Shown here: one piece after another, positions 42,439 to 51,963 of the stretch
Position numbering within the stretch: the first letter of the stretch is position 1
Layout: every line of letters starts with the position of its first letter
Origin: Nitrospirota bacterium
GTDB taxonomy: Bacteria > Nitrospirota > Thermodesulfovibrionia > UBA6902 > JAJYJJ01
Assembly (NCBI GenBank): GCA_021789595.1
Contig: JAJYJJ010000006.1
Location: forward strand, 75,747-139,746
Length of the DNA stretch: 64,000 bases
Direction of reading: 5' to 3'
Notes under the pieces: generated by a model
What the model saw: the letters and a program-made list of their open reading frames with translations, nothing else
What the model was told of the DNA's origin: nothing
Databases searched by the model: none
Program-made: the position numbers and the translations under genes

Positions 42439-42470
42439 AAGATTCCCTGCAGCTTGCTGCAGGGAATCTT
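42439..42470. repeat. Perfect inverted repeat (15-bp arms)
   Basis: AAGATTCCCTGCAGC-TT-GCTGCAGGGAATCTT. Confidence 0.85.
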
Positions 42471-42511
42471 AATGCAAGGAAATTATTATTTTTAACATTC
42501 GCTCGCTTGAC

Positions 42512-42529
42512 CCCGCAGCAAGCTGCGGG
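42512..42529. repeat. Inverted repeat related to the previous one
   Basis: CCCGCAGC-AA-GCTGCGGG flanked by direct GCTCGCT repeats. Confidence 0.7.
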
Positions 42530-42580
42530 CAATACGCTCGCTATCCATTTAAAATTCGGTTGGTGTGTGGAGATTTGAGA

Positions 42581-42601
42581 GGGCCTGGTCAGACCAGGCC
42601 C
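42581..42601 (-). terminator. Hairpin immediately downstream of the cytochrome gene
   Basis: GGGCCTGGT-CAG-ACCAGGCCC; no strong U-tract. Confidence 0.5.
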
Positions 42602-42607
42602 GTTTGA

Positions 42608-42931
42608 TTATTTCTTGTGACACTTAGCACAATTATCTTTTGGAGCAAAGGCCTTTGTCCCATTGTGGCATGTCCCGCAGAACTTGCCTGCGTTTATATC
42701 AGCCATGGTTATCTTTGCAGAGCCTTCCTTGCCCGGTCCCTTCATCGGGAATATCTTTGTGTGGCAGTCCATACACTTCAGACCTTTGTCAGCATGGACC
42801 TTACCGCTAAAGGTTACTTTACCCATTGCACCAGCGGGAAACTCGATGGTCTTTCCAGGAGGAACTGCAAGGGCTGTGCCTACTAAGCCGATGGAAATAA
42901 GGGCTACAACTACTAATAGGGCTATCCTCAT
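42608..42931 (-). CDS. Small periplasmic triheme c-type cytochrome (c7/c3-like)
   Basis: 107 aa; signal peptide, three CxxCH motifs (CMDCH, CGTCH, CAKCH). Confidence 0.88.
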   Translation of the reverse strand: MRIALLVVVALISIGLVGTALAVPPGKTIEFPAGAMGKVTFSGKVHADKGLKCMDCHTKIFPMKGPGKEGSAKITMADINAGKFCGTCHNGTKAFAPKDNCAKCHKK

Positions 42932-43115
42932 CCTTAATCACCTCCTTTCCAAAAAACTTATTAAGCGTTAATAATATGCCAATCTCCACCCTCAATGTCA
43001 AGAGAAAAATGCATCAACCATGCCATAATAGAGAAGGCTATTTTACTGATACCTTTCCATTATGCCCAATGATCTATTTCCCTTTTTGCGGAGTTATTTC
43101 GCCTTTTAAGGAAAA

Positions 43116-44330
43116 TCACCCTTCAGGCCTAATCCTCATAAACCTCTTTTTGCCTGCCTTGATAATATATTCGCCCTTTGGAAGCCCTTTATCAGGATTA
43201 TCCCATTTTTCATCATCCACCTTTACTGCCCCCTGCCTTATGAGCCTTATAGCCTCGCCTGTGCTCTGGCAGATGCCTGTCTGCTTCATAATCCTTGGAA
43301 GCCACATATCCTGTCCTTCCCACTCAATAACATAAGTCTCTATATGTTCTGGGAGCCCCTTGTCCTTGAATATGTGTTCGAACTCCTGCCTTGCAGCAGT
43401 GGCTGAATCCTTCCCCCGGTATCTCTCGACGATCTCCATGGCAAGGGCTTCCTTTGCATGCTTGGGATGAATCTTGCCCTCTTCTATGCCTTCTTTAAGC
43501 AAATTGAGTTCTTCTATAGGTATATGGCTTAACAGCTCGTAGTACCTAAGCATGAGGGTGTCATCTATAGACATCAATTTTCCGAACATCTCCATTGGAG
43601 GCTCTGTTATTCCGATATAATTGCCAAGGCTTTTTGACATCTTGTTTATGCCGTCAAGCCCTTCTAACAAAGGCATCAGGACGACTACCTGCTCTTCCAT
43701 GCCGAATTTTCTCTGCATAGACCTTCCCATGAGTAGATTGAATTTCTGGTCGGTTCCGCCTAATTCGACATCCGCCTTGAGATATACCGAGTCATATGCC
43801 TGAAATAATGGATAATAGAATTCAAGTACGGTTATATCCTGCTGGTTACTAAACCTCTTCTTAAAATCCTCTCTTTCGAGCATCCTTGCTACTGTCTGCA
43901 TTGAACCGAGTCTTACAAACTCCATCACGTCCATCCTGGAGAGCCATTCGCTGTTGAATCTTATCCTGGTTCTTTCAGGGTCGAGGATCTTGAATATCTG
44001 CTGTTTATATGTCTCTGCATTCTTTGACACCTCTTCTCTGGTTAGGGGTTTTCTTGTCTCAGACCTTCCGCTTGGGTCTCCGATCATGCCTGTAAAATCA
44101 CCTATGAGGAAGATGACTTCGTGTCCGAGTTCCTGAAATTGCCTCATCTTCTCAAGGAGCACTGTGTGGCCTATATGGATATCAGGGGCTGTTGGATCAA
44201 AACCTGCCTTGACAATTAGCGGCCTGCCTTCCTCGTATGAGCGCTCAAGCTTGCGAAGGATTTCCGCCTCAAGGATTATTTCTACGACTCCTCTCCTGAT
44301 TATCTCAAGTTGCTTTTCTGGCGTAAGCAT
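43116..44330 (-). CDS. tyrS: Tyrosyl-tRNA synthetase
   Basis: 404 aa; [29 protein letters not shown]4 C-terminus. Confidence 0.95.
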   Translation of the reverse strand: MLTPEKQLEIIRRGVVEIILEAEILRKLERSYEEGRPLIVKAGFDPTAPDIHIGHTVLLEKMRQFQELGHEVIFLIGDFTGMIGDPSGRSETRKPLTREEVSKNAETYKQQIFKILDPERTRIRFNSEWLSRMDVMEFVRLGSMQTVARMLEREDFKKRFSNQQDITVLEFYYPLFQAYDSVYLKADVELGGTDQKFNLLMGRSMQRKFGMEEQVVVLMPLLEGLDGINKMSKSLGNYIGITEPPMEMFGKLMSIDDTLMLRYYELLSHIPIEELNLLKEGIEEGKIHPKHAKEALAMEIVERYRGKDSATAARQEFEHIFKDKGLPEHIETYVIEWEGQDMWLPRIMKQTGICQSTGEAIRLIRQGAVKVDDEKWDNPDKGLPKGEYIIKAGKKRFMRIRPEG

Positions 44331-44441
44331 GATGTATCACTTTAAAATGATAGGGGTTTTTATGTCAACCAGAATTGATAGTGTGCTGCCATTCTTATTT
44401 TTGTCTTGACACATATGGGATGAGGGGTTATCTTATGTATC

Positions 44442-45824
44442 ATGAAGAAACCATGGGCAGGAAGGTTCAGGATGAATACCGCAAAGGTCGTTGAGGAATT
44501 TACATCCTCCATATCCTTTGATAAAAGGCTTTGGAGATATGATATAGAGGGAAGCATTGCCCATGCCAGTATGCTCGGCAAACAGGGGATAATAAAGAAG
44601 GCAGAGGCCGCTCTAATAAAAAAGGGGCTTGCTGACATAAAGGCTGAAATTGAGACAGGAAGGTTTGTCTTCAGGCAAGACCTTGAGGATATACACATGA
44701 ATATAGAGGCTGCCCTCATCCAGAGGGTCGGCCCTGTTGGTGGAAAGCTGCATACTGCAAGGAGCAGAAACGACCAGGTCTCTCTTGACCTGAGGCTCTA
44801 TCTGAGGGACGAGATTCGCGCAATCATGTCCCTGATAAAGAGTCTACAGAGCTCTACTGTAAAGGCCGCTGAGAAGAATATAGATATCATAATGCCGGGT
44901 TATACCCATCTTCAGAGGGCACAACCCATACTTCTATCCCATCATCTCCTTTGCTACTGGGAGATGCTTAACAGGGATAGTGAGAGATTTAACGAGTGCC
45001 TTAAGAGGGTAGATGTAATGCCCCTCGGCTCAGGTGCACTTGCAGGCACACCATTTCCAATAGACAGGGATTATGTAGCAAGGCTTCTCAGGTTTTCCTC
45101 TGTGTCGGACAACAGTGTGGACAGCGTAAGCGACAGGGATTTTGTGATAGAGTTTATCTCTGCATGCTCTATCCTGATGATGCACATGTCGAGGCTGTCA
45201 GAGGAGATTATCCTCTGGGCAACATCTGAGTTTGGATTTATTGAGCTACCGGATGATTTTTCAACAGGCTCAAGCATAATGCCTCAGAAAAAGAATCCGG
45301 ATGTTGCCGAACTTGTAAGGGGGAAAACAGGCCGCGTATTCGGTCATCTGTTTGGCACACTTACGATGATGAAGGGCCTTCCGCTTTCTTACAATCGTGA
45401 CCTTCAGGAGGACAAGGAGGCTGTCTTTGATTCTGTAGATACTGTCAAGGCATGTCTTGGCGTGTTTAATGCAATGTTGCCAGGGATAAGATTTAATCCT
45501 GTATCCATGCAAAAGGCAGCAGAGGGCGGTTTTATAACCGCAACTGACCTGGCTGATTATCTATGCTCAAAAGGCATTCCCTTCAGGAATGCACATGAGA
45601 TAACAGGAAGGGTTGTGAGGTATTGCATAGATAAGGGTAAGAGCCTTGAGGGGCTTACACTTAAAGAGCTCATGGGATTTTCAGAGATGATAGGTGAAGA
45701 TGTCTTTAAGTATCTCAGCCTTGAGGCATCTATAACCCGCAGGACATCCTATGCTGGCACAGCGAGGAAGATGGTCATCGAAAGGATAAAGGCGATTAAA
45801 AGAGGCTTAAACAGGTCAGTGTGA
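44442..45824 (+). CDS. argH: Argininosuccinate lyase
   Basis: 460 aa; [20 protein letters not shown] signature, [16 protein letters not shown]. Confidence 0.97.
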   Translation: MKKPWAGRFRMNTAKVVEEFTSSISFDKRLWRYDIEGSIAHASMLGKQGIIKKAEAALIKKGLADIKAEIETGRFVFRQDLEDIHMNIEAALIQRVGPVGGKLHTARSRNDQVSLDLRLYLRDEIRAIMSLIKSLQSSTVKAAEKNIDIIMPGYTHLQRAQPILLSHHLLCYWEMLNRDSERFNECLKRVDVMPLGSGALAGTPFPIDRDYVARLLRFSSVSDNSVDSVSDRDFVIEFISACSILMMHMSRLSEEIILWATSEFGFIELPDDFSTGSSIMPQKKNPDVAELVRGKTGRVFGHLFGTLTMMKGLPLSYNRDLQEDKEAVFDSVDTVKACLGVFNAMLPGIRFNPVSMQKAAEGGFITATDLADYLCSKGIPFRNAHEITGRVVRYCIDKGKSLEGLTLKELMGFSEMIGEDVFKYLSLEASITRRTSYAGTARKMVIERIKAIKRGLNRSV

Positions 45825-46870
45825 GCGAAAAGGTTACTGCAAAAGGGATATTCCATTTAACTATATGCTGCCTGCTGATTACAGTTGTTTTAATAATACT
45901 TCTGCCTGGCTGTGGTAAAAAGGGGCCGCCTCTGCCATCCTATCATATAAGGCCTGTGCCTGTTACTGATTTAAGGGGCATGCACAGGGAGACCTCTATC
46001 TGGTTGTTCTGGAGCGGACCTGCCCGTTGGCTGTCTGAGGATGGCTCATCAATAAGGATAAAGGGGTTTTACATCCTGAGGGCAGAGGCACACGAGGCAT
46101 CTGAGCTTAACGACTGTAGATGCGAATTTAAAAGGCTTACATTCATAACAGCAGAAAGGGGTGGGGATTTTGTCTATGCCGATAATACCATTGTCTATGG
46201 CTATTCTTACCTATATAATGTTATAATTGTTGGTCCACAAGGGGTTTTCAGTAAGGAGTCAAACAGTATCCTTATAACACCAGAACAACCGCCAGATGCC
46301 CCATCAGATATAGGGGCTATTTCCAGGGATAAAGAGGTCTTGCTAACATGGCAGACACCGGGGAAAGGTGTCCTGGGTTACAATATCTACCGTACAACGG
46401 GTTCTAAAGGAAAAGGCAGGGAGAGCACATCTACCCCGATAAACAAAGGGCTTGTTCTTACAACAAGGTATATTGATAAAGAGGTAGAAAACAATATCCC
46501 TTATACCTATACTATAAGGGCTGTAAACAACAATCTGGATGAAGGCCCTCCTTCAGAAGAGGCGACTGTAATGCCGCAGAGGCAAACACCACCACAATCA
46601 CCGCAAGGACTGGCAGCAATCTATAACGGTAAAGAGGTTGTGCTTACATGGAGGGATAACCCGGAGCCCTGGGTAAAGGCATACAATATCTATAGGGCAT
46701 CTGGAATAGATAAGGGTTTTGTCCTTATAGGGCAATCCAGGGCATCCGCATACATAGATAAAGATATAGAGAAAGGTCTACGGTATTTCTACAGGGTAAC
46801 TGCCATTGATGATTCCCCGAGGGTGTTGGAAAGTGTAGCATCCAACACTGCAGAGGCTATTGCCGATTAA
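45821..46870 (+). CDS. Lipoprotein with LptM-like N-terminus and fibronectin type III-like domains
   Basis: 349 aa; [19 protein letters not shown] lipobox/segment, two FN3-like units (EVLLTWQTP...[17 protein letters not shown]...YRVTAIDD). Confidence 0.78.
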   Translation: MSEKVTAKGIFHLTICCLLITVVLIILLPGCGKKGPPLPSYHIRPVPVTDLRGMHRETSIWLFWSGPARWLSEDGSSIRIKGFYILRAEAHEASELNDCRCEFKRLTFITAERGGDFVYADNTIVYGYSYLYNVIIVGPQGVFSKESNSILITPEQPPDAPSDIGAISRDKEVLLTWQTPGKGVLGYNIYRTTGSKGKGRESTSTPINKGLVLTTRYIDKEVENNIPYTYTIRAVNNNLDEGPPSEEATVMPQRQTPPQSPQGLAAIYNGKEVVLTWRDNPEPWVKAYNIYRASGIDKGFVLIGQSRASAYIDKDIEKGLRYFYRVTAIDDSPRVLESVASNTAEAIAD

Positions 46871-46913
46871 CCTGCCCTTTACTTTTGCCAATGTTTTTTG
46901 GCATTCTTAATCC

Positions 46914-47336
46914 ATGAGGATACTTGGACTTGATGTTGGAGATAGACATATAGGAATTGCTGTAAGCGATAGCCTTGGCATCACTGCCCAGGGTCTGAAG
47001 ACCATTGACAGAAAAGAAACAGGCCAGACAATTGCTGAACTTAAGCTGATCATAGAGGAATATGATGTTGAATCCATTGTAGTTGGCCTTCCAAAGATGC
47101 TAAACGGCACTACAGGGGTTCAAGGCGAAAAGGTAATCTCCTTTGTTGATGAGATAAAAAGGGAGATACCCCTGCCAGTAATCCTCTGGGATGAGCGTAT
47201 GAGCACAGTAATTGCTGAAAGGCTTTTGGTAAGGGCCGATATGTCAAGGAAAAGGAGAAAGGGCCTCAGGGACAAGATTGCTGCATCCATTATCCTTCAA
47301 GGTTATCTGGATAATCTATCAACCAGTATAAAATGA
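46914..47336 (+). CDS. ruvX: Putative Holliday junction resolvase / pre-16S rRNA nuclease YqgF
   Basis: 140 aa; RILGLDVGDRHIGIAVSD, VVGLPKMLNGT, DERMSTV. Confidence 0.93.
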   Translation: MRILGLDVGDRHIGIAVSDSLGITAQGLKTIDRKETGQTIAELKLIIEEYDVESIVVGLPKMLNGTTGVQGEKVISFVDEIKREIPLPVILWDERMSTVIAERLLVRADMSRKRRKGLRDKIAASIILQGYLDNLSTSIK

Positions 47337-48403
47337 AAGACAGAAAAACAAAGATAGAGCGGCGCCTGCCGGGCCGCTATCTTCTATCCGCATTTGTACT
47401 GATATCCATACTGCTTCTCGGTGCTACCCACATCTATCTGAACCTCTTTAAACCCCTTTCGTATAAGGATGAATGGGAAGAGATAGGTATCCCCCACGGC
47501 GTCAGTTTCAAAGAGGCGGTTAATATACTTAACAAAGAGGGTTTTATCAGGGATAGGAACCTCTTTATACTTCTTGGAAGGATTACAGGCGTGGCAAACA
47601 GGATTCGCTCGGGCTATTATAACCTTAACACATCAATGAGCCCGTGGGATGTGTTTGATTCCCTGAAAAATGGCAGTATTATAGAATATACTCTGACCAT
47701 TCCAGAAGGTTCAACCCTTGAAGACATTGCAGATATCCTGAGTAAAAAGGGTTTTGTAAACATGGACGATTTTCTCAGTCTTGCAAGGGATAAAGAGCTT
47801 CTGCAGTCCCTCAACATAGACGCACCGAGTCTTGAGGGATACCTTTTCCCTGATACCTACAGGTTTCCAAAGGGCATGTCAGCAGAGGATATTATCAGCA
47901 TGATGGTTGGAAGGATGAGGGAGGAATTTGGTGCAGCCTTGAGGCAGAGGGCTGCTGAGATAGGATTTGATGAGAGGGCAACCCTGACCCTTGCCTCTAT
48001 TATCGAGAGGGAGGCACAGGAGGACTGGGAAAGACCCATTATCTCTGCAGTCTATCACAATAGACTTAATAAGGGCATGCCTCTTCAGGCAGACCCAACA
48101 GCCATATACGGCGTAAAAAGCTACAACGAGAAGATTACAAGGAAGGATCTTCAAAGGAAGACCCCTTATAACACATATCAGATAATCGGTCTGCCTCCGG
48201 GGCCAATTGCATCGCCTGGGATAAAATCCATAAAGGCGGCGCTTTATCCTGCCCAGGCTGACTATCTATACTTTGTTTCAAAGAATGATGGCACACATTA
48301 CTTTTCAAAGACATCGGAAGAGCACCTTTTGGCAGTCCAGAAATATCAACTGGAGCGCCATGAAAACCGTATAACATCAAAGAAGGATACAGAGGTGCCA
48401 TAA
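47333..48403 (+). CDS. mltG: Endolytic transglycosylase MltG
   Basis: 356 aa; LEGYLFPDTYRF, ASIIEREA, NRLNKGMPLQADPT. Confidence 0.95.
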   Translation: MKDRKTKIERRLPGRYLLSAFVLISILLLGATHIYLNLFKPLSYKDEWEEIGIPHGVSFKEAVNILNKEGFIRDRNLFILLGRITGVANRIRSGYYNLNTSMSPWDVFDSLKNGSIIEYTLTIPEGSTLEDIADILSKKGFVNMDDFLSLARDKELLQSLNIDAPSLEGYLFPDTYRFPKGMSAEDIISMMVGRMREEFGAALRQRAAEIGFDERATLTLASIIEREAQEDWERPIISAVYHNRLNKGMPLQADPTAIYGVKSYNEKITRKDLQRKTPYNTYQIIGLPPGPIASPGIKSIKAALYPAQADYLYFVSKNDGTHYFSKTSEEHLLAVQKYQLERHENRITSKKDTEVP

Positions 48404-48404
48404 G

Positions 48405-49454
48405 GTGAACAGGAAGGTTACAAGACAGATAACCCTCGGTGGGGTCAAGATCGGCGGCAATGCACCAATAGTTGTCCAGTCCATGACAAATACAGATACG
48501 AGGGACTATGAGGCAACCATAGAGCAGATAAACGGACTTGAGGAGGTTGGATGTGAGGTTGTAAGGGTTGCAGTCCCTGATATGGATGCGGCAATTGCCA
48601 TCGGCCGTATAAGGGAAAAAATCTCTATCCCGCTGATTGCCGACATACATTTCGACTATCGGCTGGCGATTGAGGCAATGCATCAGGGCATAGATGGCCT
48701 CAGGATAAACCCTGGCAATATAGGAGAGAGATGGAAGGTTGAGGAGCTTGTCAGGGCAGCCATGCAGAGGGATATACCAATAAGGATAGGTGTAAATGCA
48801 GGCTCCCTTGAGAAGGGCATACTCCAGAAGTATGGTCATCCAACGCCTGAGGCACTTGTTGAAAGCGCTGAAAGACATATTAATATCCTCGAGGCCATGG
48901 GTTTTAAAGCGATAAAGGTATCACTCAAGGCATCGGATGTCATGACAACAATTCAGGCATACAGGCTGTTTTCTGAAAGGTTTGACTATCCCATTCACAT
49001 AGGTATCTCAGAGGCAGGCCCATTGGTATCTGGTACTGTTAAAAGCGCTGTGGGTCTGGGCATCCTTCTTTCCGAAGGCATTGGAGACACCATAAGGGTA
49101 TCACTAACAGCAGAGCCGAGGCAGGAGGTCATTGTTGCCTATGAAATACTGAAGGCCATTGGCCTTAAAGAAAGAGGCCCACATCTTGTATCATGCCCCA
49201 CCTGTGGCCGATGCGAGATCGACATAATAGGGCTTGCTGGCGCTGTAGAGGAGATGCTCTTTTCCATGAAAAAGGATGTAAAGGTGGCTGTTATGGGATG
49301 CGTTGTCAACGGCCCTGGAGAGGCAAGAGAGGCAGATGTTGGAATTGCAGGGGGCAAGGGTGTTGGCATCATCTTTAGAAAGGGGAAGGTTGTTAAAAAA
49401 GTCTCTGAGGATAAGATACTTGATGCACTTATGGAGGAGATAGAAAGGTTATAG
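48405..49454 (+). CDS. ispG: 4-hydroxy-3-methylbut-2-enyl-diphosphate synthase (GcpE)
   Basis: 349 aa; VQSMTNTDTRDYEAT, ADIHFDYRLAIEA, SCPTCGRCEID. Confidence 0.96.
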   Translation: MNRKVTRQITLGGVKIGGNAPIVVQSMTNTDTRDYEATIEQINGLEEVGCEVVRVAVPDMDAAIAIGRIREKISIPLIADIHFDYRLAIEAMHQGIDGLRINPGNIGERWKVEELVRAAMQRDIPIRIGVNAGSLEKGILQKYGHPTPEALVESAERHINILEAMGFKAIKVSLKASDVMTTIQAYRLFSERFDYPIHIGISEAGPLVSGTVKSAVGLGILLSEGIGDTIRVSLTAEPRQEVIVAYEILKAIGLKERGPHLVSCPTCGRCEIDIIGLAGAVEEMLFSMKKDVKVAVMGCVVNGPGEAREADVGIAGGKGVGIIFRKGKVVKKVSEDKILDALMEEIERL

Positions 49455-49456
49455 CC

Positions 49457-50164
49457 GTGTCAAGATTGATACTGGATATAGAGACTGTGGGGAAGGACCT
49501 GGATTCATTCGATGATATGTCGAAGGATTATCTCCTTAAGTTTGCCAAGACAGAAGAGGACATCCAGGAGGTAAAAGACAGCCTTAGTTTTTATCCGCTT
49601 ACAGGGGAGATAGTTGCTATCGGCATACTCAACCCTGATACGGATAGAGGCGCAGTATATTACCAGTCGCCGCAGATTCCACAAAGCGGTGAATTATTCA
49701 CGCTGGATGCTCCACAATATGAGGAAGACGGATTTAAGTTCATACCTGGAAGTGAGAGGGAAATAATTGAGAGGTTCTGGGAGACGGTAAAAAACTATAG
49801 CCATATAATCACATTTAATGGGAGGGGCTTTGACTGCCCATTTATAATAGTCCGTTCTGCAATCCTTAAGATAAAGCCTGCAAAGGATCTGATGCCCAAC
49901 AGGTATAATGATAGCCATATAGACCTTCTTGACCAGCTTACATTCTTTGGCGCAGTAAGGAGGAGATTCAGCCTTCATATGTGGTGCAGAGCATTTGGCA
50001 TAAAGAGCCCGAAGGAGGAGGGTATAACAGGGTATGATGTAAAATCCCTGTTCCTTGAAAAGCGATACCTCGACATTGCAAGATACTGCACAGGGGATCT
50101 GAAGGCGACAAAAGAATTGTATAATTGCTGGGAGAGATATATAAGATTCCAAAGGGGTGAATAA
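49457..50164 (+). CDS. PolB-type 3'-5' exonuclease family protein
   Basis: 235 aa; LILDIETVGKDLDSFDD, ITFNGRGFDCPFII; GTG start. Confidence 0.8.
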   Translation: MSRLILDIETVGKDLDSFDDMSKDYLLKFAKTEEDIQEVKDSLSFYPLTGEIVAIGILNPDTDRGAVYYQSPQIPQSGELFTLDAPQYEEDGFKFIPGSEREIIERFWETVKNYSHIITFNGRGFDCPFIIVRSAILKIKPAKDLMPNRYNDSHIDLLDQLTFFGAVRRRFSLHMWCRAFGIKSPKEEGITGYDVKSLFLEKRYLDIARYCTGDLKATKELYNCWERYIRFQRGE

Positions 50165-50185
50165 AAGGGGTATAGGGATTGAAGC

Positions 50186-50917
50186 CTATAAAGTCAGAAA
50201 CACCATCAACACCATCACTTCATTAATCTCACTCATAAAACCTATGGTGTCACCTGTTATCCCGCCGAGCCTTTTCCTGAGGTAGAATGTAAAAGAAAAT
50301 GTGATAAGGCTGACAATGAGGAAGGAGGCAAGGGCCTTCCAATGAGGCATGATAAACAAGACCAATACCGTAGTAATAAGCGCAAATAGAAAATGACGCC
50401 TCTTCATCCCGTAGACAAATACCTTACCAAGGCCCTCCTGCCTTGCGTATGGCCCGAGAAATATGGAAAGGCTCTGGCTCCATCTTGCAAGGCATGGCGA
50501 AAACAGAAGGGCATATGCAGATGCATCTGTAATGGATGCGAGGCAGAGATATTTGATGAGTATGAGCATAACCAGTGCAGTTGCACCGAGGGCGCCGATT
50601 CGGCTATCCTTCATGATTATCAGGCTATCCTCCCTGTCCCTTGAGCCGAGAAGGCCGTCAACTGTATCTACAAAGCCATCCAAATGCAGTCCCCTTGTGA
50701 TAATAATCCAGAGGCAGAGCACAATGGCAGGGGATAGATTATGCGGGAAAAATCTTGGGGCAAACCTGTTGGCCATAAAGATGAGGCCGCCTATAAATAG
50801 ACCAACCAGTGGAAAGAAGGCAGATGAAAGGGCAATGGTCTTTTTATCTATATCCTTCTGAAAGGGTACGGGGATAACTGTGAGAAAACCAATAGCAGTG
50901 AAAAATCCCTTTATCAC
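50186..50917 (-). CDS. cobS: Adenosylcobinamide-GDP ribazoletransferase
   Basis: 243 aa; LHLDGFVDTVDGLLGSRDREDSLIIMKDSRIGALG. Confidence 0.93.
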   Translation of the reverse strand: MIKGFFTAIGFLTVIPVPFQKDIDKKTIALSSAFFPLVGLFIGGLIFMANRFAPRFFPHNLSPAIVLCLWIIITRGLHLDGFVDTVDGLLGSRDREDSLIIMKDSRIGALGATALVMLILIKYLCLASITDASAYALLFSPCLARWSQSLSIFLGPYARQEGLGKVFVYGMKRRHFLFALITTVLVLFIMPHWKALASFLIVSLITFSFTFYLRKRLGGITGDTIGFMSEINEVMVLMVFLTL

Positions 50918-51426
50918 TTAAGCCTCAGGGGTATACCCGAAATAACTATATAGACCTCATCTGATGCAGAGGCGAATATCTGATTTATCTTTCCTGCAAG
51001 GTCGCGGAAGCTCCTTCCAAGGGGGCTCTCAGGGACAATTCCAAGGCCGACCTCATTTGAGACCAAAACACAACTTGGTGTTGCAATCTTACAGAACTCA
51101 GCAAGCTCCTCTGCCTCCTGGACAGGGGATTTACCCCTCTCAAGGGAGATGAGGTTGTTCAGCCACAGGGTAAGGCAATCTACAACAACCACCTCAAAAC
51201 CATCAAGCTCCTTCAGCGCACCCTTTATGTCCATGGGCTCCTCAACTGTATACCATTGCCTTGCCCTGGCCTTCCTGTGCTGCATTATCCTTTTACGCAT
51301 CTCATCGTCCAGGACCTGTGCTGTTGCAATGAATGCCTTTTTTTTGCCGAGGGATTTTGCAATGCTCAGGGCAAACCTGCTCTTGCCTGACCTTGCACCA
51401 CCTGTAATAAAGACCAATCTACCCAT
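50914..51426 (-). CDS. cobU: Adenosylcobinamide kinase/guanylyltransferase
   Basis: 170 aa; FITGGARSGKSRFA P-loop, SNEVGLGIVPE. Confidence 0.95.
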   Translation of the reverse strand: MGRLVFITGGARSGKSRFALSIAKSLGKKKAFIATAQVLDDEMRKRIMQHRKARARQWYTVEEPMDIKGALKELDGFEVVVVDCLTLWLNNLISLERGKSPVQEAEELAEFCKIATPSCVLVSNEVGLGIVPESPLGRSFRDLAGKINQIFASASDEVYIVISGIPLRLK

Positions 51427-51427
51427 A

Positions 51428-51955
51428 TTAATACTCTATCCCCTTTCTTGCAGAAATGCCCTTTTGATAAGGGTGTTTTATCATCCTCATCTCTGTCACA
51501 TAGTCTGCAAGCTCCTTCATCTCATCAGGAACACCCCTGCCTGTAAGCACAAGCTCTACTTCCTCTGGTTTCTCTGAAATCAGCCTTCTTGCATCCTGCA
51601 TTGTTATAAGATCCCCTTTAAAGAGGTTGTTAAATTCATCGAGGATAACGAGGTCGTATCTTCCACTCTTCATCTCGGATATAGTGAACTCTATTGCCAT
51701 TCTTACAGCAGCCTTTAAATCCCCTTCCTTGACCGTTGAGTCAAAGAGTGGTTTAATCTGGTCTTTAAAACGAACAAACTTTATCGAAAGTTCCTGCAGC
51801 ATTGCTGCCTCGCCATCCTCAGGCGCGCTGCCCTTTAGAAACTGGATAAAAAGGACATTAAGGCCCTTTCCCTTTGCCCTCACGGCAAGGCCAATTGCAG
51901 CGGTAGTCTTGCCTTTCCCCTCTCCTGTATATATATGGATTAATCCCTTTTCCAC
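51428..51955 (-). CDS. cobO: Corrinoid adenosyltransferase (CobA/CobO type)
   Basis: 175 aa; IYTGEGKGKTTAAIGLAVRAKG, LVILDEFNN, LVLTGRGVP. Confidence 0.94.
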   Translation of the reverse strand: MEKGLIHIYTGEGKGKTTAAIGLAVRAKGKGLNVLFIQFLKGSAPEDGEAAMLQELSIKFVRFKDQIKPLFDSTVKEGDLKAAVRMAIEFTISEMKSGRYDLVILDEFNNLFKGDLITMQDARRLISEKPEEVELVLTGRGVPDEMKELADYVTEMRMIKHPYQKGISARKGIEY

Positions 51956-51963
51956 TTACCACC

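Noticed and set aside
48135-48878. 247-aa minus-strand ORF overlapping mltG and ispG
   Set aside because: Long antisense frame opposite two well-supported genes, no domain, composition typical of reverse-frame artefacts.
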